Positions 43,252-52,139 are shown, counted from the first letter of the stretch. The stretch is 64,000 nt of DNA from Methanolacinia petrolearia DSM 11571 (GCF_000147875.1 NC_014507.1:1488001-1552000), one strand, 5' to 3'. Made by a program: numbers and translations. Notes: generated by a model not told the origin, from the sequence alone.

Positions 43252-44403
43252 ATGTTTCAAAAACCAGGAATATTCATAGCCATCTTTTTGGTTGTCGTTG
43301 CAATGACTGCAGCTATACTGTTGTTGACTACAGGTGAAGAAGAGAACGAAGCACTTCAGGCGGAAGACAGGATCACGATCACCGATGCATACGGGAGAGA
43401 GGTTACACTCGACGGCCCGGCCGAAAGAGTTGCATACTCGCATCACTCTCTAAGCGACTCGCTCAGGCTGATCGGGGCCTGGGACCAGGTCGTGGGGAGA
43501 GACGCGAATATAGACGACGAACACCTCTTCCCCGGCTTCGAGGATATTCCTGAAATATCCCAGAAAATGAATGCCATGGATCTCAACTATGAGGAGATCG
43601 TTGAAATTCATCCCGACGTCCTGATCCTCCCGAAATTCGACTGGTATACAGGGGCCGACGATATAATTCAGACACTCGAACCCGACATTCCGGTCGTCTT
43701 CCTTAACACTCTCGATCCGAGTCCGGAGATCTTCAACGAAACGATCCAGAAGCTCGGATTAATTACAGGAAATGAAGAGAGAGCAGACGAGTACCTGGAA
43801 TTTTATAACGGCGTCTACGATACGATCGTATCGAAAACCTCGCTTGTCGATCCTGAAGATCGTCCGCGTGTATTCTTCAGGGGAATCGGAAAAACATCTG
43901 CCGACCAGATTGTAACATACGGGAAAGACATGGAATGGTTCCAAAATTTTCTCGATGCGGCAGGTGCGGAGAATGTGGCAAAAGATCTGCCAATATCTTA
44001 CGGCGATGTCGATCGCGAGTGGCTGCTCGAACAGGATATCGACGTGATCGTTGTCAAATGCTGGGAAGAACGTTATCCCGGTGTTTTCGGTTATTCTGCA
44101 ACAGACCGCGGGGAAGCTATTGCAGGTGCCGAAGAGATTCGCAACGCGATCATGGAGATGGATGTCTTTTCAAATACCGATGCGGTCAGAAACGGCGACG
44201 TGTACCTTTTTGATGATTCGATGGACGCCACGCAGCGGAATATCGTCGGACTGGCCTATCTTGCAAAATGGCTTTATCCCGAAGAGTTCAGCGACCTCGA
44301 CCCCGAAGCAGTTCACCAGGAATATATCAGCCGTTTCATGGAGGCGGACTATAATCTCTCACAATCGGGACTGTTTGCATACCCGGCGGAGGCTGTGGTA
44401 TAG
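43252..44403 (+). CDS. FecB/BtuF-type ABC substrate-binding protein 2
   Basis: A 383-residue paralogue of the protein at 40951, with an uncleaved N-terminal anchor (IFIAIFLVVVAMTAAILLL) and an extracytoplasmic binding fold: ITDAYGREVTLDGPAERVA, YEEIVEIHPDVLILP, DIDVIVVKCWEERYPG, LAYLAKWLYPEEF. It lies upstream of the permease and ATPase and is probably the primary partner. Having two binding proteins for one permease widens or tunes ligand range. The tandem repeats just upstream indicate its own regulated promoter. Confidence 0.87.
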   Translation: MFQKPGIFIAIFLVVVAMTAAILLLTTGEEENEALQAEDRITITDAYGREVTLDGPAERVAYSHHSLSDSLRLIGAWDQVVGRDANIDDEHLFPGFEDIPEISQKMNAMDLNYEEIVEIHPDVLILPKFDWYTGADDIIQTLEPDIPVVFLNTLDPSPEIFNETIQKLGLITGNEERADEYLEFYNGVYDTIVSKTSLVDPEDRPRVFFRGIGKTSADQIVTYGKDMEWFQNFLDAAGAENVAKDLPISYGDVDREWLLEQDIDVIVVKCWEERYPGVFGYSATDRGEAIAGAEEIRNAIMEMDVFSNTDAVRNGDVYLFDDSMDATQRNIVGLAYLAKWLYPEEFSDLDPEAVHQEYISRFMEADYNLSQSGLFAYPAEAVV

Positions 44404-44450
44404 AGAATGAAAAAGACGGAGAATACTGGAGAATAACGGAGATTTACCTA

Positions 44451-45527
44451 ATGGAAACAAATTTGAAAGGAAACGACGGCGGTTTTGACATATGCGAAGG
44501 CTATCACAGCTACAGGAGTAGAAAAACATTATTCATCATCGGACTTGTGGCTGCCATAATAATATGCATAGGAATAGCTGCATCCAGCGGTTCTGCCGAT
44601 GTGGCGCTGGCGGATGCATATAACTCAATTCTCGGAAAGATATTCCCCGAAAGTTTCGAGAGTTCATGGACGGCGGAGATCTGCCTGTGGAAACTCCGCT
44701 TCCCGAGAATATTCATGGCGCTTTTTACCGGAATTGCACTCGGCGTTGCAGGCTGTGCAATGCAGGCGACACTGAAGAACCCGCTTGCCGATCCCTATAT
44801 GCTCGGCGTGGCCTCGGCCGCAGGACTCGGGGCGACTATCGCGATCGTCTTCGGGGCGGGAATTCTTGCAGGGACATACGCTATTATCGGAAACGCATTT
44901 CTGTTTTCACTTATCGCCGCAGGAATTATTATCCTGATCGGCGAGAAGAAGGACGGTTCCGCGGAGGCGATGATCCTCACGGGAATAGCACTGATGTTCT
45001 TCTTCCAGGCGGTCACCACGTTTATCGCGTACTTCGCGGATTCGGAAGCGGTAAAGAGCGCTATGTTCTGGATGGTGGGAGATCTCGGTAAAGTCTCATG
45101 GGGCGATTTCTATTTCGTAATTCCCATCGTAGCAGTTGTCGTTCCCGTAATCGTATGGAAATCATGGGACCTGAATATTCTCGGCGGGGGCGACGAGAGT
45201 GCAACAAGTCTCGGGATAAACGTCAAGCATTTCAGGATCATGATCGTCGCCCTGTCCTCTCTCCTTGTGGCAGGAGTCGTAAGTTTTGTAGGTGCGATCG
45301 GCTTCATCGGCCTGGTTTCGCCCCATATCTGCCGGCTTATAATCGGAGGCGACAACAGGTTTCTGATACCGGCCTCGGGTCTTATGGGAGCGGTCTTCCT
45401 GATTATCGCCGATACTATTGCACGGACTGCCCTCTCGCCGGTAATTATTCCGGTCGGCGTAATCACCGCCTTTCTGGGGGTTCCGTTCTTTGTCTACCTG
45501 ATATTGTTCGGGAGGGCGAAATGCTGA
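44451..45527 (+). CDS. FecCD-type ABC permease
   Basis: A 358-residue inner membrane permease of the iron-chelate/cobalamin class (BtuC/FecCD). About ten hydrophobic segments follow a polar 30-residue N-terminus. Family hallmarks are LRFPRIFMALFTGIALGVAG, NPLADPYMLGVASAAGLGA, and VSFVGAIGFIGLVSPHICR, the coupling region that contacts the ATPase. It imports the ligand supplied by the upstream binding proteins. GGAG precedes the ATG by nine bases. Its last codons overlap the ATPase start by seven bases. Confidence 0.93.
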   Translation: METNLKGNDGGFDICEGYHSYRSRKTLFIIGLVAAIIICIGIAASSGSADVALADAYNSILGKIFPESFESSWTAEICLWKLRFPRIFMALFTGIALGVAGCAMQATLKNPLADPYMLGVASAAGLGATIAIVFGAGILAGTYAIIGNAFLFSLIAAGIIILIGEKKDGSAEAMILTGIALMFFFQAVTTFIAYFADSEAVKSAMFWMVGDLGKVSWGDFYFVIPIVAVVVPVIVWKSWDLNILGGGDESATSLGINVKHFRIMIVALSSLLVAGVVSFVGAIGFIGLVSPHICRLIIGGDNRFLIPASGLMGAVFLIIADTIARTALSPVIIPVGVITAFLGVPFFVYLILFGRAKC

Positions 45528-46291
45528 AGCTGAAGATTGAAAACCTCTCGCTTTCGTATGGGACGGAAAAGGTCCTGAAGAACATTTCGATGGAATTCGA
45601 AGAACCGGGAATAGTGGGCATCATCGGCCCCAATGGGGCGGGTAAGAGTACACTCCTCCGGTGCATCAACAATATACTTAAACCGCAGGCAGGAAGAGTG
45701 CTAATCGACGACAAGGATATCAGCAGGATGGAAGCAACGGAGATCGCGGGAAAGCTCGGGTACGTCCCGCAGGAATTTCCGGTGTCGTTCCTTTCGACTG
45801 TCTTCGATACCGTTCTGACCGGTCGCCGCCCGTACACCTCGTGGAGAATCGGACAGAAAGATCTGAAGATTGCAGCGGATGTCATAAAAATGCTGGATCT
45901 CGAAGATATCGCACTCAGGAATATATCCGAACTGTCGGGGGGCCAGCAGCAGCGGGTAATGATCGCGAGGGCATTAGCACAGCAGACCGGGATTCTGCTA
46001 CTTGACGAACCCACATCGAAACTGGATATCAGGCACCAGCTTGAGGTTATGGATATCATCAAAAAACTCTCGGCGGAAAAACAACTTCTCTCCATAATCG
46101 TCATGCACGACCTGAACCTGGCGTCGAGGTACACCGATAAAATCCTGATGCTGAAGTCGGGGCGGATTGCATATTCGGGAAGCCCGGCAGATGTCCTTAC
46201 ACGGGAAAATATCGGAGACGTCTACGGAGTCGATGCAAAAATAATTATTGAAGACGACCTGCCCCATGTAATTCCCGTCCAGCCGATCTGA
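45521..46291 (+). CDS. FecE/BtuD-type ABC ATPase
   Basis: A 256-residue cytoplasmic ATPase with Walker A GPNGAGKS (36-43), Q-loop VPQEF, signature LSGGQQQRV, Walker B ILLLDEPTSKLD and switch VMHDLNLA. The order and spacing match the iron-chelate/B12 importer group. It overlaps the permease stop (ATGCTGA), so the two are translated together. Upstream in-frame codons within the permease are not part of this gene. It completes importer 1 of the region. Confidence 0.95.
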   Translation: MLKLKIENLSLSYGTEKVLKNISMEFEEPGIVGIIGPNGAGKSTLLRCINNILKPQAGRVLIDDKDISRMEATEIAGKLGYVPQEFPVSFLSTVFDTVLTGRRPYTSWRIGQKDLKIAADVIKMLDLEDIALRNISELSGGQQQRVMIARALAQQTGILLLDEPTSKLDIRHQLEVMDIIKKLSAEKQLLSIIVMHDLNLASRYTDKILMLKSGRIAYSGSPADVLTRENIGDVYGVDAKIIIEDDLPHVIPVQPI

Positions 46292-46405
46292 TTTTTACCA
46301 GACTTTTCTTCCGTTTTTACAATTTCTTGCCATCCGGCACAAATTATTTTTAAATTAACTGTCGGCCTCACCTCCTTTTCGGGCATCTTTCTATAATCTA
46401 AATTT

Positions 46406-46484
46406 TTTAGGCACTTGTTTTTACAAACCTAAAACCAACATAAGTACAATAGTTTGTTAACCAACCGTTGTAAAAACAACTATT
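46406..46484 (+). promoter_or_regulatory. Stacked inverted repeats before feoA-activase operon
   Basis: Three nested signals are visible. First, TTTAGG (46406-46411) and CCTAAA (46428-46433), which resembles DtxR/MntR-type metal-regulator boxes. Second, TTGT-N4-ACAA at 46415-46426 and again at 46468-46479. Third, AATAGTT (46448-46454) and AACTATT (46478-46484). On the minus strand, the part from about 46484 to 46446 aligns with the PadR upstream operator. Metal-responsive control fits the FeoA gene that follows but is inferred. Confidence 0.6.
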
Positions 46485-46532
46485 GACGAACTGCATATGA
46501 TGAGACCAGCAATACCGGTCAAAGGAGAAAAA

Positions 46533-46775
46533 ATGCTCAAGAAATTCATAGAACTGAAATACGGAGAAGAAGGGATTATCACGGATATCACCGGATTTGC
46601 GGCTGAGTTAAATGACATCGGAATCTACAAAGGCAAAACGATCCGGATGCTTTCAGTACTGCCGATCAGGAAGAACGTCATCGTGGCGATAATGGGACAA
46701 AGGATCATTCTGTCTCCGGAAATGGCCTCGGATATCCTTGTAGAACCGGCTATGGAGACGGAATTTGCGAGGTGA
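46533..46775 (+). CDS. feoA: FeoA-domain protein
   Basis: An 80-residue SH3-like FeoA protein (YGEEGIITDITG, LNDIGIYKGKTIRMLS, VAIMGQRIILSPEMASDI). FeoA normally assists the iron transporter FeoB, and FeoA-like domains also occur in metal regulators. No feoB is present: the next gene, seven bases later, encodes a large activase-type iron-sulfur ATPase. That pairing suggests a role in iron supply or regulation for that enzyme. I start at 46533, where GGAG lies five bases upstream. An ATG at 46497 has no ribosome site and would add 12 residues. Confidence 0.85.
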   Translation: MLKKFIELKYGEEGIITDITGFAAELNDIGIYKGKTIRMLSVLPIRKNVIVAIMGQRIILSPEMASDILVEPAMETEFAR

Positions 46776-46781
46776 TGAATT

Positions 46782-49700
46782 ATGGATCAGGCAGTAACAG
46801 GGATAAAAGATAACCAGGCGGCAGCATTTGAAAACAATGTCATTTCAGGAATAAATCCGTCATACAGCATAGGAATCGATATAGGCTATTCATCTGTAAA
46901 GATCGCACTGGTCGACGACTACAATGACGTCGTATACACGGATTACGTCCTGCACAAGGGAAAGATCAGGGAAAAACTTACAAAAGTTCTGGCGAGGCTT
47001 TCGGAACTGTATGAAACCGGCGATATAATCTACGGCGGCATAACGGGAAGCGAAAGCAGAATACTCTCACCGATCTACGGTAAAAATCATGTAAAGGACA
47101 TCCCGGCGTTAATCGAAGGATGCACCAGGCAGGAACACGGTGCATGCTCGATTATGGATATAGGGGGGGAGAACGCCAGGTATATAACCGGTTTCGGGGA
47201 CGGCAGCAGATCAAACGTTGAAATATCGATGAACCCGAACTGCTCTGCAGGAACCGGTTCCTTCCTCGAAGAGCAGGTTTCAAGACTCAATCTTGATATC
47301 GGGGACTATTCGGCCTGTGCCGCCAAAAGCAAAACCATCCCGCGGATTGCAGGGAGATGCAGCGTCTTTGCGAAGACCGACATTATCCATCACCAGCAGG
47401 AAGGAGTTCCGGTTGAAGATATTCTCCAGGGGCTTGCCTATGCACTTGTAAGAAATTATCGCGGAGCGGTCGTCAGAAAACTGCCTGTCAGGGCCCCGGT
47501 CGTATTCACCGGGGGAGTTGCATTAAACGAGGCAATTGAAAAGGCAATCAAAGATGTCTTCAACCTGGGAGACGGAGAGCTTATTGTTCCCGGGATGTGC
47601 GCCGAAACCCAGGCAATCGGAGCAGCTATAATCGCCAAAAAAGACTGTCTCGGGTTGAATCTCAAGGCACTGAGAGGCGATCCCCGGCTCCTGAACGAAT
47701 GCAATAGTTACGAAGACCAGGATGTGAAACTTCCAGCCCTCGGAATTTTTGGAAATAACGACAGCAGAGAAAAGCATATCTGCAAACCCTTCAACCGCAG
47801 TAACGGAAAGATCAGGTGTTTTCTCGGGGTCGATACGGGTTCGACAAGCACGAATCTTGTATTGATCGACGAGGATAACGAGATCATCGCATACAGGTAC
47901 CTGCGTACACTCGGCGATCCTGTGAAGGCGGTCTTCACCGGCCTAAGGGAACTCGGAGACGAGTTAACCGGGACGGGAGACAACATCGAGATCGCCGGAG
48001 TAGGAACAACCGGGTCCGGACGATATATGATCGCCAGGACCATAGGAGCCGACGTAATAAAGGACGAGATTACTGCACAGGCGAAGGCGGCCTCGACAAT
48101 AGACAACACCACGGATACAATCTTTGAAATCGGAGGGCAGGATTCGAAGTTCATCAGCCTTAATGACGGAAGGGTAACCGATTTCCAGATGAACAAGATC
48201 TGTGCCGCAGGAACGGGATCATTCATTGAAGAGCAGTCGAACAAGTTCGAGATTCCCATAGACGAGTTCGGGGAGATCGCATTAAAAAGTAAAAAACCAG
48301 TCAACCTCGGGGAAAGGTGCACCGTTTTCATAGAGACGAGCATCGCATCCCGGCTTGCAGGCGGCACTCCTACGGAAGATATAGTATCCGGCCTGTGCTA
48401 TTCGATCGCAAAAAATTACCTCAACAGGGTCGTGGGACAGAAGAAGATCGGCGATAAAATCTTCCTGCAGGGCGGGATCGCATACAACCAGGGTGTCGTA
48501 AACGCCTTCAGGGCGCTGACAGGAAAAGAGGTGACCGTCCCCCCGTTCTTCAGCGTCACCGGGGCCTACGGCTCCGCACTGCTTACCAAAGAAGAGATCG
48601 GCACGAAAAAAACCGGCTTTAAGGGATTTTACCAGGACGAATCAGGGGATGTCAATGAAGCATCAAAAGAGCAGGAACCGGCCGTCGACAACGAACCCGA
48701 ATTCAGCAGAGCCGTAAACGACATCATCTTCGAAGGGTACGACGGAAAGATCGACCCGGCGAAGAAGACGATCGGAATGCCACGGGCCCTGTTCACCTAC
48801 GGGATGTACCCGATGTTCAGCGCATTCTTCAGGGCCCTCGGGTATAATGTCGTCCTCTCCGATCCCACTAATGAAGAGACGGTAAGACTGGGGCAGGAAT
48901 ACTCGCTGGACGAGACCTGCTACCCGGTCAAACTGGTAAACGGCCATGTGGCAGAGCTCATGAACAAAAACGTGGACTACATCTTTTTCCCGGATCTGTA
49001 CACTGTTCTTCACCCGGGCTCGCACTCGCGGCAGGATTTCGGCTGCCCGTACATGCAGCTCGCCTTCAAACTCGTAAACAGGGCGATGGAGCTCGACAAA
49101 AAAGGAATAAAACTCCTTTCGCCGACAATCGGCTTCAGTCTCGGGGAGGAATTCATGAAAAAGGGCTTCATGGATCTCGGCAGGCAGCTTGACAGGAGTC
49201 CTGAAGAAACAGGCAGAGGACTGGGATGCGGAATGGAAGCTTTCAATGCATTTGAAAAGAGGGTTGAAGAGAAAGGCAGGGAGATGGTTAAGGATCTAAA
49301 ACCGGACGAGAAGGCCTTCGTTCTGATCTCGAAGACATACGGAGTGGCAGATCCCGCACTGAATCTCGGGATTCCCGAAAAACTCAAAGAAATGGGTTAC
49401 AAAGTTCTTGCTTTCTACAATCTTCCGGAAAGCGACATCTCGAAAGAGCACCCGAATATGTTCTGGCCGTTCGGACAGCATATACTGGAGGCCGCACAGG
49501 TCGTACGCAGTCACCCGAATCTCTACGCAATATTCCTGACCCACCACGGCTGCGGACCGGACACTGTGTTCACGCATTATTTCAGGGATATTATGGGGGA
49601 TAAGCCCTACCTGAACATAGAAATCGACGAACATTCGTCGGGTGTCGGCGTAACTACGAGGCTTGAAGCATTCGTAAACAGCCTGAGGCACATCAGCGAA

Positions 49701-50870
49701 GGAGACGCAGAAGATATGAATGTATACCCCGGCCGTGTTGCCCATAATGAAACGGATATCAAAACGGACATTTCGGATCTTCCCGAAAATGCAAGGGTTT
49801 ACATTCCAAACGTTTACCCCTATTCGCAATTATTTTGCGAATTCCTGAAGACATCGGGGATCGACTGCAGGATTATCCCGGAAACCGACGGACGATCGCT
49901 CGATGAAGGGCGAAAACACATAATGACCAATGAATACCTCTCCATGACCGCTCTTATAGGAGATGTGCTGAGCATACCGGGAATCCGTGAACACGATATG
50001 AACCCGGGATTCATTTATATTCCCCAGGCGGAGGGTGCCGAAGTGGACGGGCAGTACAACCGTATGATAAGAACAGTCCTCGACAGGGAAAGATTAAGGG
50101 GAGTTGGAATCATCGCCCCGTATTATGAGGATCTTATATCGGGAAACAAAAGGCATCTCGACCAGATCTTCCTGATCCTTGTTGCAGGAGATCTTATCCG
50201 GACTGCACATTATGCTTCGAGGGATAATTACCTCAAAAAGATTACCCGGATGATTGACGACGGAAATCTGAACATCGAATCGCTGCTTGCTCTTTCGAAA
50301 AAGATTCTCTCCGAACTGAGAGTGAGTGAATTCAAAGGGGCGATATTCGCCGGCGGAGAATTGTTCGTCCTCTATAATGATTACCTGAATGCCTTTACCT
50401 TCAGGGAAATCGAAGACAAAGGCTACCGGGTTGCTTATGCACCACTAAGCGAGTGCATGTGGCATTTCTGGACTGATATCATTAAACGGGCGGACGAGGA
50501 GAAAAGAGAACTTCTGCTGCCGATGATCGATCTCCTTGAAAGCTACATCTCGGAGATGAACATCTCGCTTGAAGAGATGAGTCCCTTTGAAGACAACCCG
50601 TCAGGTCTCATAGAGAGAGCGGATGCATCCACCGGCTATTACGCAGGGGCTTTCGGAAGATACAGGGAGTCCAAAATTCTCGGGGAGATGAAAGGCATAG
50701 ACGGCATCATCAATGTCTCATCGCTGTATGAAAATACGGCGATCACTCTCAATACACTTCACAAGGGATTTGACGGCAGGAATTCCCTGCCGGTGTTAAA
50801 CCTTTCATTCGACGGAAATGAAAACGAGAACGACAAGGTCAGGATCGAATCGTTCCTGTATTATCTCTAA
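46782..50870 (+). CDS. Acyl-CoA dehydratase activase-type fusion protein
   Basis: A 1362-residue cytosolic protein. Two actin-like BadF/BcrA/HgdC ATPase domains are in tandem: about 28-295 (SIGIDIGYSSVKIALVDD, NCSAGTGSFLEEQ) and about 345-610 (GVDTGSTSTNLVLIDEDN, CAAGTGSFIEEQ, GGQDSKF). Then come a DUF2229-like region (about 660-870: IGMPRALFTYGMYPMFSAFF, DETCYPVKLVNGH) and an HgdB/double-cubane-like region (about 880-1360, with THHGCGPD and ECMWHFW). Known relatives hydrolyse ATP to inject low-potential electrons into a partner, or into their own FeS cluster. All parts appear to be in one chain here. The substrate is unknown. It is in an operon with feoA and a small Cys protein. Confidence 0.9.
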   Translation: MDQAVTGIKDNQAAAFENNVISGINPSYSIGIDIGYSSVKIALVDDYNDVVYTDYVLHKGKIREKLTKVLARLSELYETGDIIYGGITGSESRILSPIYGKNHVKDIPALIEGCTRQEHGACSIMDIGGENARYITGFGDGSRSNVEISMNPNCSAGTGSFLEEQVSRLNLDIGDYSACAAKSKTIPRIAGRCSVFAKTDIIHHQQEGVPVEDILQGLAYALVRNYRGAVVRKLPVRAPVVFTGGVALNEAIEKAIKDVFNLGDGELIVPGMCAETQAIGAAIIAKKDCLGLNLKALRGDPRLLNECNSYEDQDVKLPALGIFGNNDSREKHICKPFNRSNGKIRCFLGVDTGSTSTNLVLIDEDNEIIAYRYLRTLGDPVKAVFTGLRELGDELTGTGDNIEIAGVGTTGSGRYMIARTIGADVIKDEITAQAKAASTIDNTTDTIFEIGGQDSKFISLNDGRVTDFQMNKICAAGTGSFIEEQSNKFEIPIDEFGEIALKSKKPVNLGERCTVFIETSIASRLAGGTPTEDIVSGLCYSIAKNYLNRVVGQKKIGDKIFLQGGIAYNQGVVNAFRALTGKEVTVPPFFSVTGAYGSALLTKEEIGTKKTGFKGFYQDESGDVNEASKEQEPAVDNEPEFSRAVNDIIFEGYDGKIDPAKKTIGMPRALFTYGMYPMFSAFFRALGYNVVLSDPTNEETVRLGQEYSLDETCYPVKLVNGHVAELMNKNVDYIFFPDLYTVLHPGSHSRQDFGCPYMQLAFKLVNRAMELDKKGIKLLSPTIGFSLGEEFMKKGFMDLGRQLDRSPEETGRGLGCGMEAFNAFEKRVEEKGREMVKDLKPDEKAFVLISKTYGVADPALNLGIPEKLKEMGYKVLAFYNLPESDISKEHPNMFWPFGQHILEAAQVVRSHPNLYAIFLTHHGCGPDTVFTHYFRDIMGDKPYLNIEIDEHSSGVGVTTRLEAFVNSLRHISEGDAEDMNVYPGRVAHNETDIKTDISDLPENARVYIPNVYPYSQLFCEFLKTSGIDCRIIPETDGRSLDEGRKHIMTNEYLSMTALIGDVLSIPGIREHDMNPGFIYIPQAEGAEVDGQYNRMIRTVLDRERLRGVGIIAPYYEDLISGNKRHLDQIFLILVAGDLIRTAHYASRDNYLKKITRMIDDGNLNIESLLALSKKILSELRVSEFKGAIFAGGELFVLYNDYLNAFTFREIEDKGYRVAYAPLSECMWHFWTDIIKRADEEKRELLLPMIDLLESYISEMNISLEEMSPFEDNPSGLIERADASTGYYAGAFGRYRESKILGEMKGIDGIINVSSLYENTAITLNTLHKGFDGRNSLPVLNLSFDGNENENDKVRIESFLYYL

Positions 50871-50890
50871 GTATGCCGTGGTGCGATGAA

Positions 50891-51151
50891 ATGAAAAAAT
50901 ATCATTCTCCCCCGTTCGAATCCGGATATCATTCAGGAGAAATTAAAGAGGGAAATGAGACTATTTCGATCGAAGGCTGCAAAATGACATGCAGAAAGAA
51001 AGTGATCGATCATACCGGCAATATTGTGCAAAAAGAGGTATCGATAACGGATTTGGGAGTGAAAAAGAAGAACGGACATTGTTACCGTTTATATGATGTA
51101 GAAGAGACCGAAACGGCAGCAGAGGTGATCAAAAGAGACAGCGAAATATGA
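50891..51151 (+). CDS. Small Cys-containing hypothetical protein
   Basis: An 86-residue soluble protein (92 if the ATG at 50873 is used; GGTG before 50891 favours the shorter form). It contains CKMTC and a later Cys in NGHCYRLYDVEE, with mainly polar residues and no signal peptide. It immediately follows the activase-type gene and is surely in the same operon. I do not recognise a family. The Cys pair might bind metal or act in electron transfer with the activase, which is only suggested by position. Confidence 0.6.
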   Translation: MKKYHSPPFESGYHSGEIKEGNETISIEGCKMTCRKKVIDHTGNIVQKEVSITDLGVKKKNGHCYRLYDVEETETAAEVIKRDSEI

Positions 51152-51194
51152 ATCTGATGTCATTTACCTCATAATTATTGACCCGGGTTTTTTT

Positions 51195-51490
51195 CCCACA
51201 TCCTCACGTACGTTTAGATATTGCCAGCAGATCTTTCTCTGACAACCCCGGCACCGGCGGCCTAGCCGCCGGACGGCCCCCGCCCAGGGGCCTTGCCCTG
51301 AGAGAGTTCTCTCTCTTTGCACGCCCGGGGACCGGCGAGGGTCCCCCGGGCTGTTGAATATAAGCATCTCTCCGTTCAGGGGACACTTGTCTGTCCCCTG
51401 AGCGGCTATCTCAACATAGAGGCCCCGAGGCCGGGGCCGATCCGCGGGCTGTCTCCGGCGGCCCGCGGCGAGAGGTTGCCAACAATGTGC
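51195..51490 (+). repeat. Multi-hairpin repeat family B, copy 3
   Basis: The best-preserved copy. It has six consecutive inverted repeats: CCGGCGGC/GCCGCCGG (51254-51272, loop CTA), GGCCCC/GGGGCC (51275-51292), GCCCGGGGACC/GGTCCCCCGGGC (about 51322-51351), TCAGGGGACA/TGTCCCCTGA (about 51376-51401), GGCCCCG/CGGGGCC (51421-51438, loop AGGC), and CCGCGGGC/GCCCGCGG (about 51442-51468). The left end has CTCACGTACGTTTAGATAT as in copy 1. It lies between the activase operon and the PadR gene. Confidence 0.87.
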
Positions 51491-51557
51491 TTAATGGATA
51501 TCGATCCCGAATCGATATTAACAATCCAGAAATTCTGTCTCAATAATCATAACTTTT

Positions 51558-51634
51558 ATACCATAGTTAATACCATAGTTATTATTCAACGGTTTGAAAA
51601 CCAACTGTGTGCTTTTGAACAGTTTGAATAATAA
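51558..51634 (+). promoter_or_regulatory. Operator/leader region of the padR operon
   Basis: A direct repeat, ATACCATAGTTA twice (51558-51580), is followed by a perfect 11-base inverted repeat, TTATTATTCAA (51579-51589) and TTGAATAATAA (51624-51634). A perfect inner repeat GGTTT/AAACC lies at 51591-51602. The span 51575-51606 also aligns with the FeoA upstream operator. It ends 26 bases before the PadR ATG, as expected for autoregulation. Confidence 0.65.
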
Positions 51635-51659
51635 CACATGGACCGCAATATTATTTGTT

Positions 51660-52139
51660 ATGAAAGAAGTATGGAAATTTGCTCCTGAAAACGGGAAAGA
51701 GAGAGGATTTCTGACAATCCTCATACTTCATTCACTCGACAGGGAGCCCAAATCCGGTTACGATCTCCTGAAAGAGATTGAAGAAAAAACAAACGGGGCA
51801 TGGGTTCCGAACAAGGGAACTTTATATCCCATATTAAAATCTCTTGAAGAAGAGGGGCAGATCCAGGTAAAAGAGATCGGGAAACGCTCCAAGAGGATCT
51901 ACGAACTGACGGATTCGGGAAGGCAGACCATATCTGATCTAAGGGATAAAAAAGAAGTATCCGAGGCACGTGTTAATTTCTTCAAAAAAATGCACCTGGA
52001 AATCTTCGGGGAAGAGAACATCTCGTTTATCAATCTCATGATGGACATGAGATTCTATGTCGAGGATCTACCCGCAGAAAAAAAAGAGAAAGCAATCGGG
52101 ATGATTTCCAGTACTTTTGAAGAGATTAAACGGCTTTAA
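51660..52139 (+). CDS. PadR-family transcriptional regulator
   Basis: A 159-residue protein with an N-terminal winged helix of the PadR type: ILHSLDREPKSGYDLLKEIEEKT, GTLYPILKSLEEEGQIQV and RSKRIYELTDSGRQTI. A helical C-terminal dimerisation part follows. PadR proteins usually repress their own operon and release DNA on binding a ligand. The ATG at 51660 gives the family-typical N-terminus; an extension to 51594 overlaps the operator. It is the first gene of the run TrmO-like, FmdE, methyltransferase and ABC importer, so it probably controls them. Confidence 0.92.
   Translation: MKEVWKFAPENGKERGFLTILILHSLDREPKSGYDLLKEIEEKTNGAWVPNKGTLYPILKSLEEEGQIQVKEIGKRSKRIYELTDSGRQTISDLRDKKEVSEARVNFFKKMHLEIFGEENISFINLMMDMRFYVEDLPAEKKEKAIGMISSTFEEIKRL

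Noticed and set aside
45098-45520. N-terminal extension of the FecE-type ATPase
   Set aside because: It lies inside the permease gene and reads as low-complexity basic sequence. The ATG at 45521 matches the family.
46533-46775. A missing feoB next to feoA
   Set aside because: The following gene is an activase-type ATPase with actin-like motifs. It has no G-protein motifs and no membrane segments.
51317-51631. Reading frames through the family B repeats, with peptides such as ARGPARVPRAVEY
   Set aside because: The frames are not conserved between repeat copies, and the hairpins explain the sequence better.
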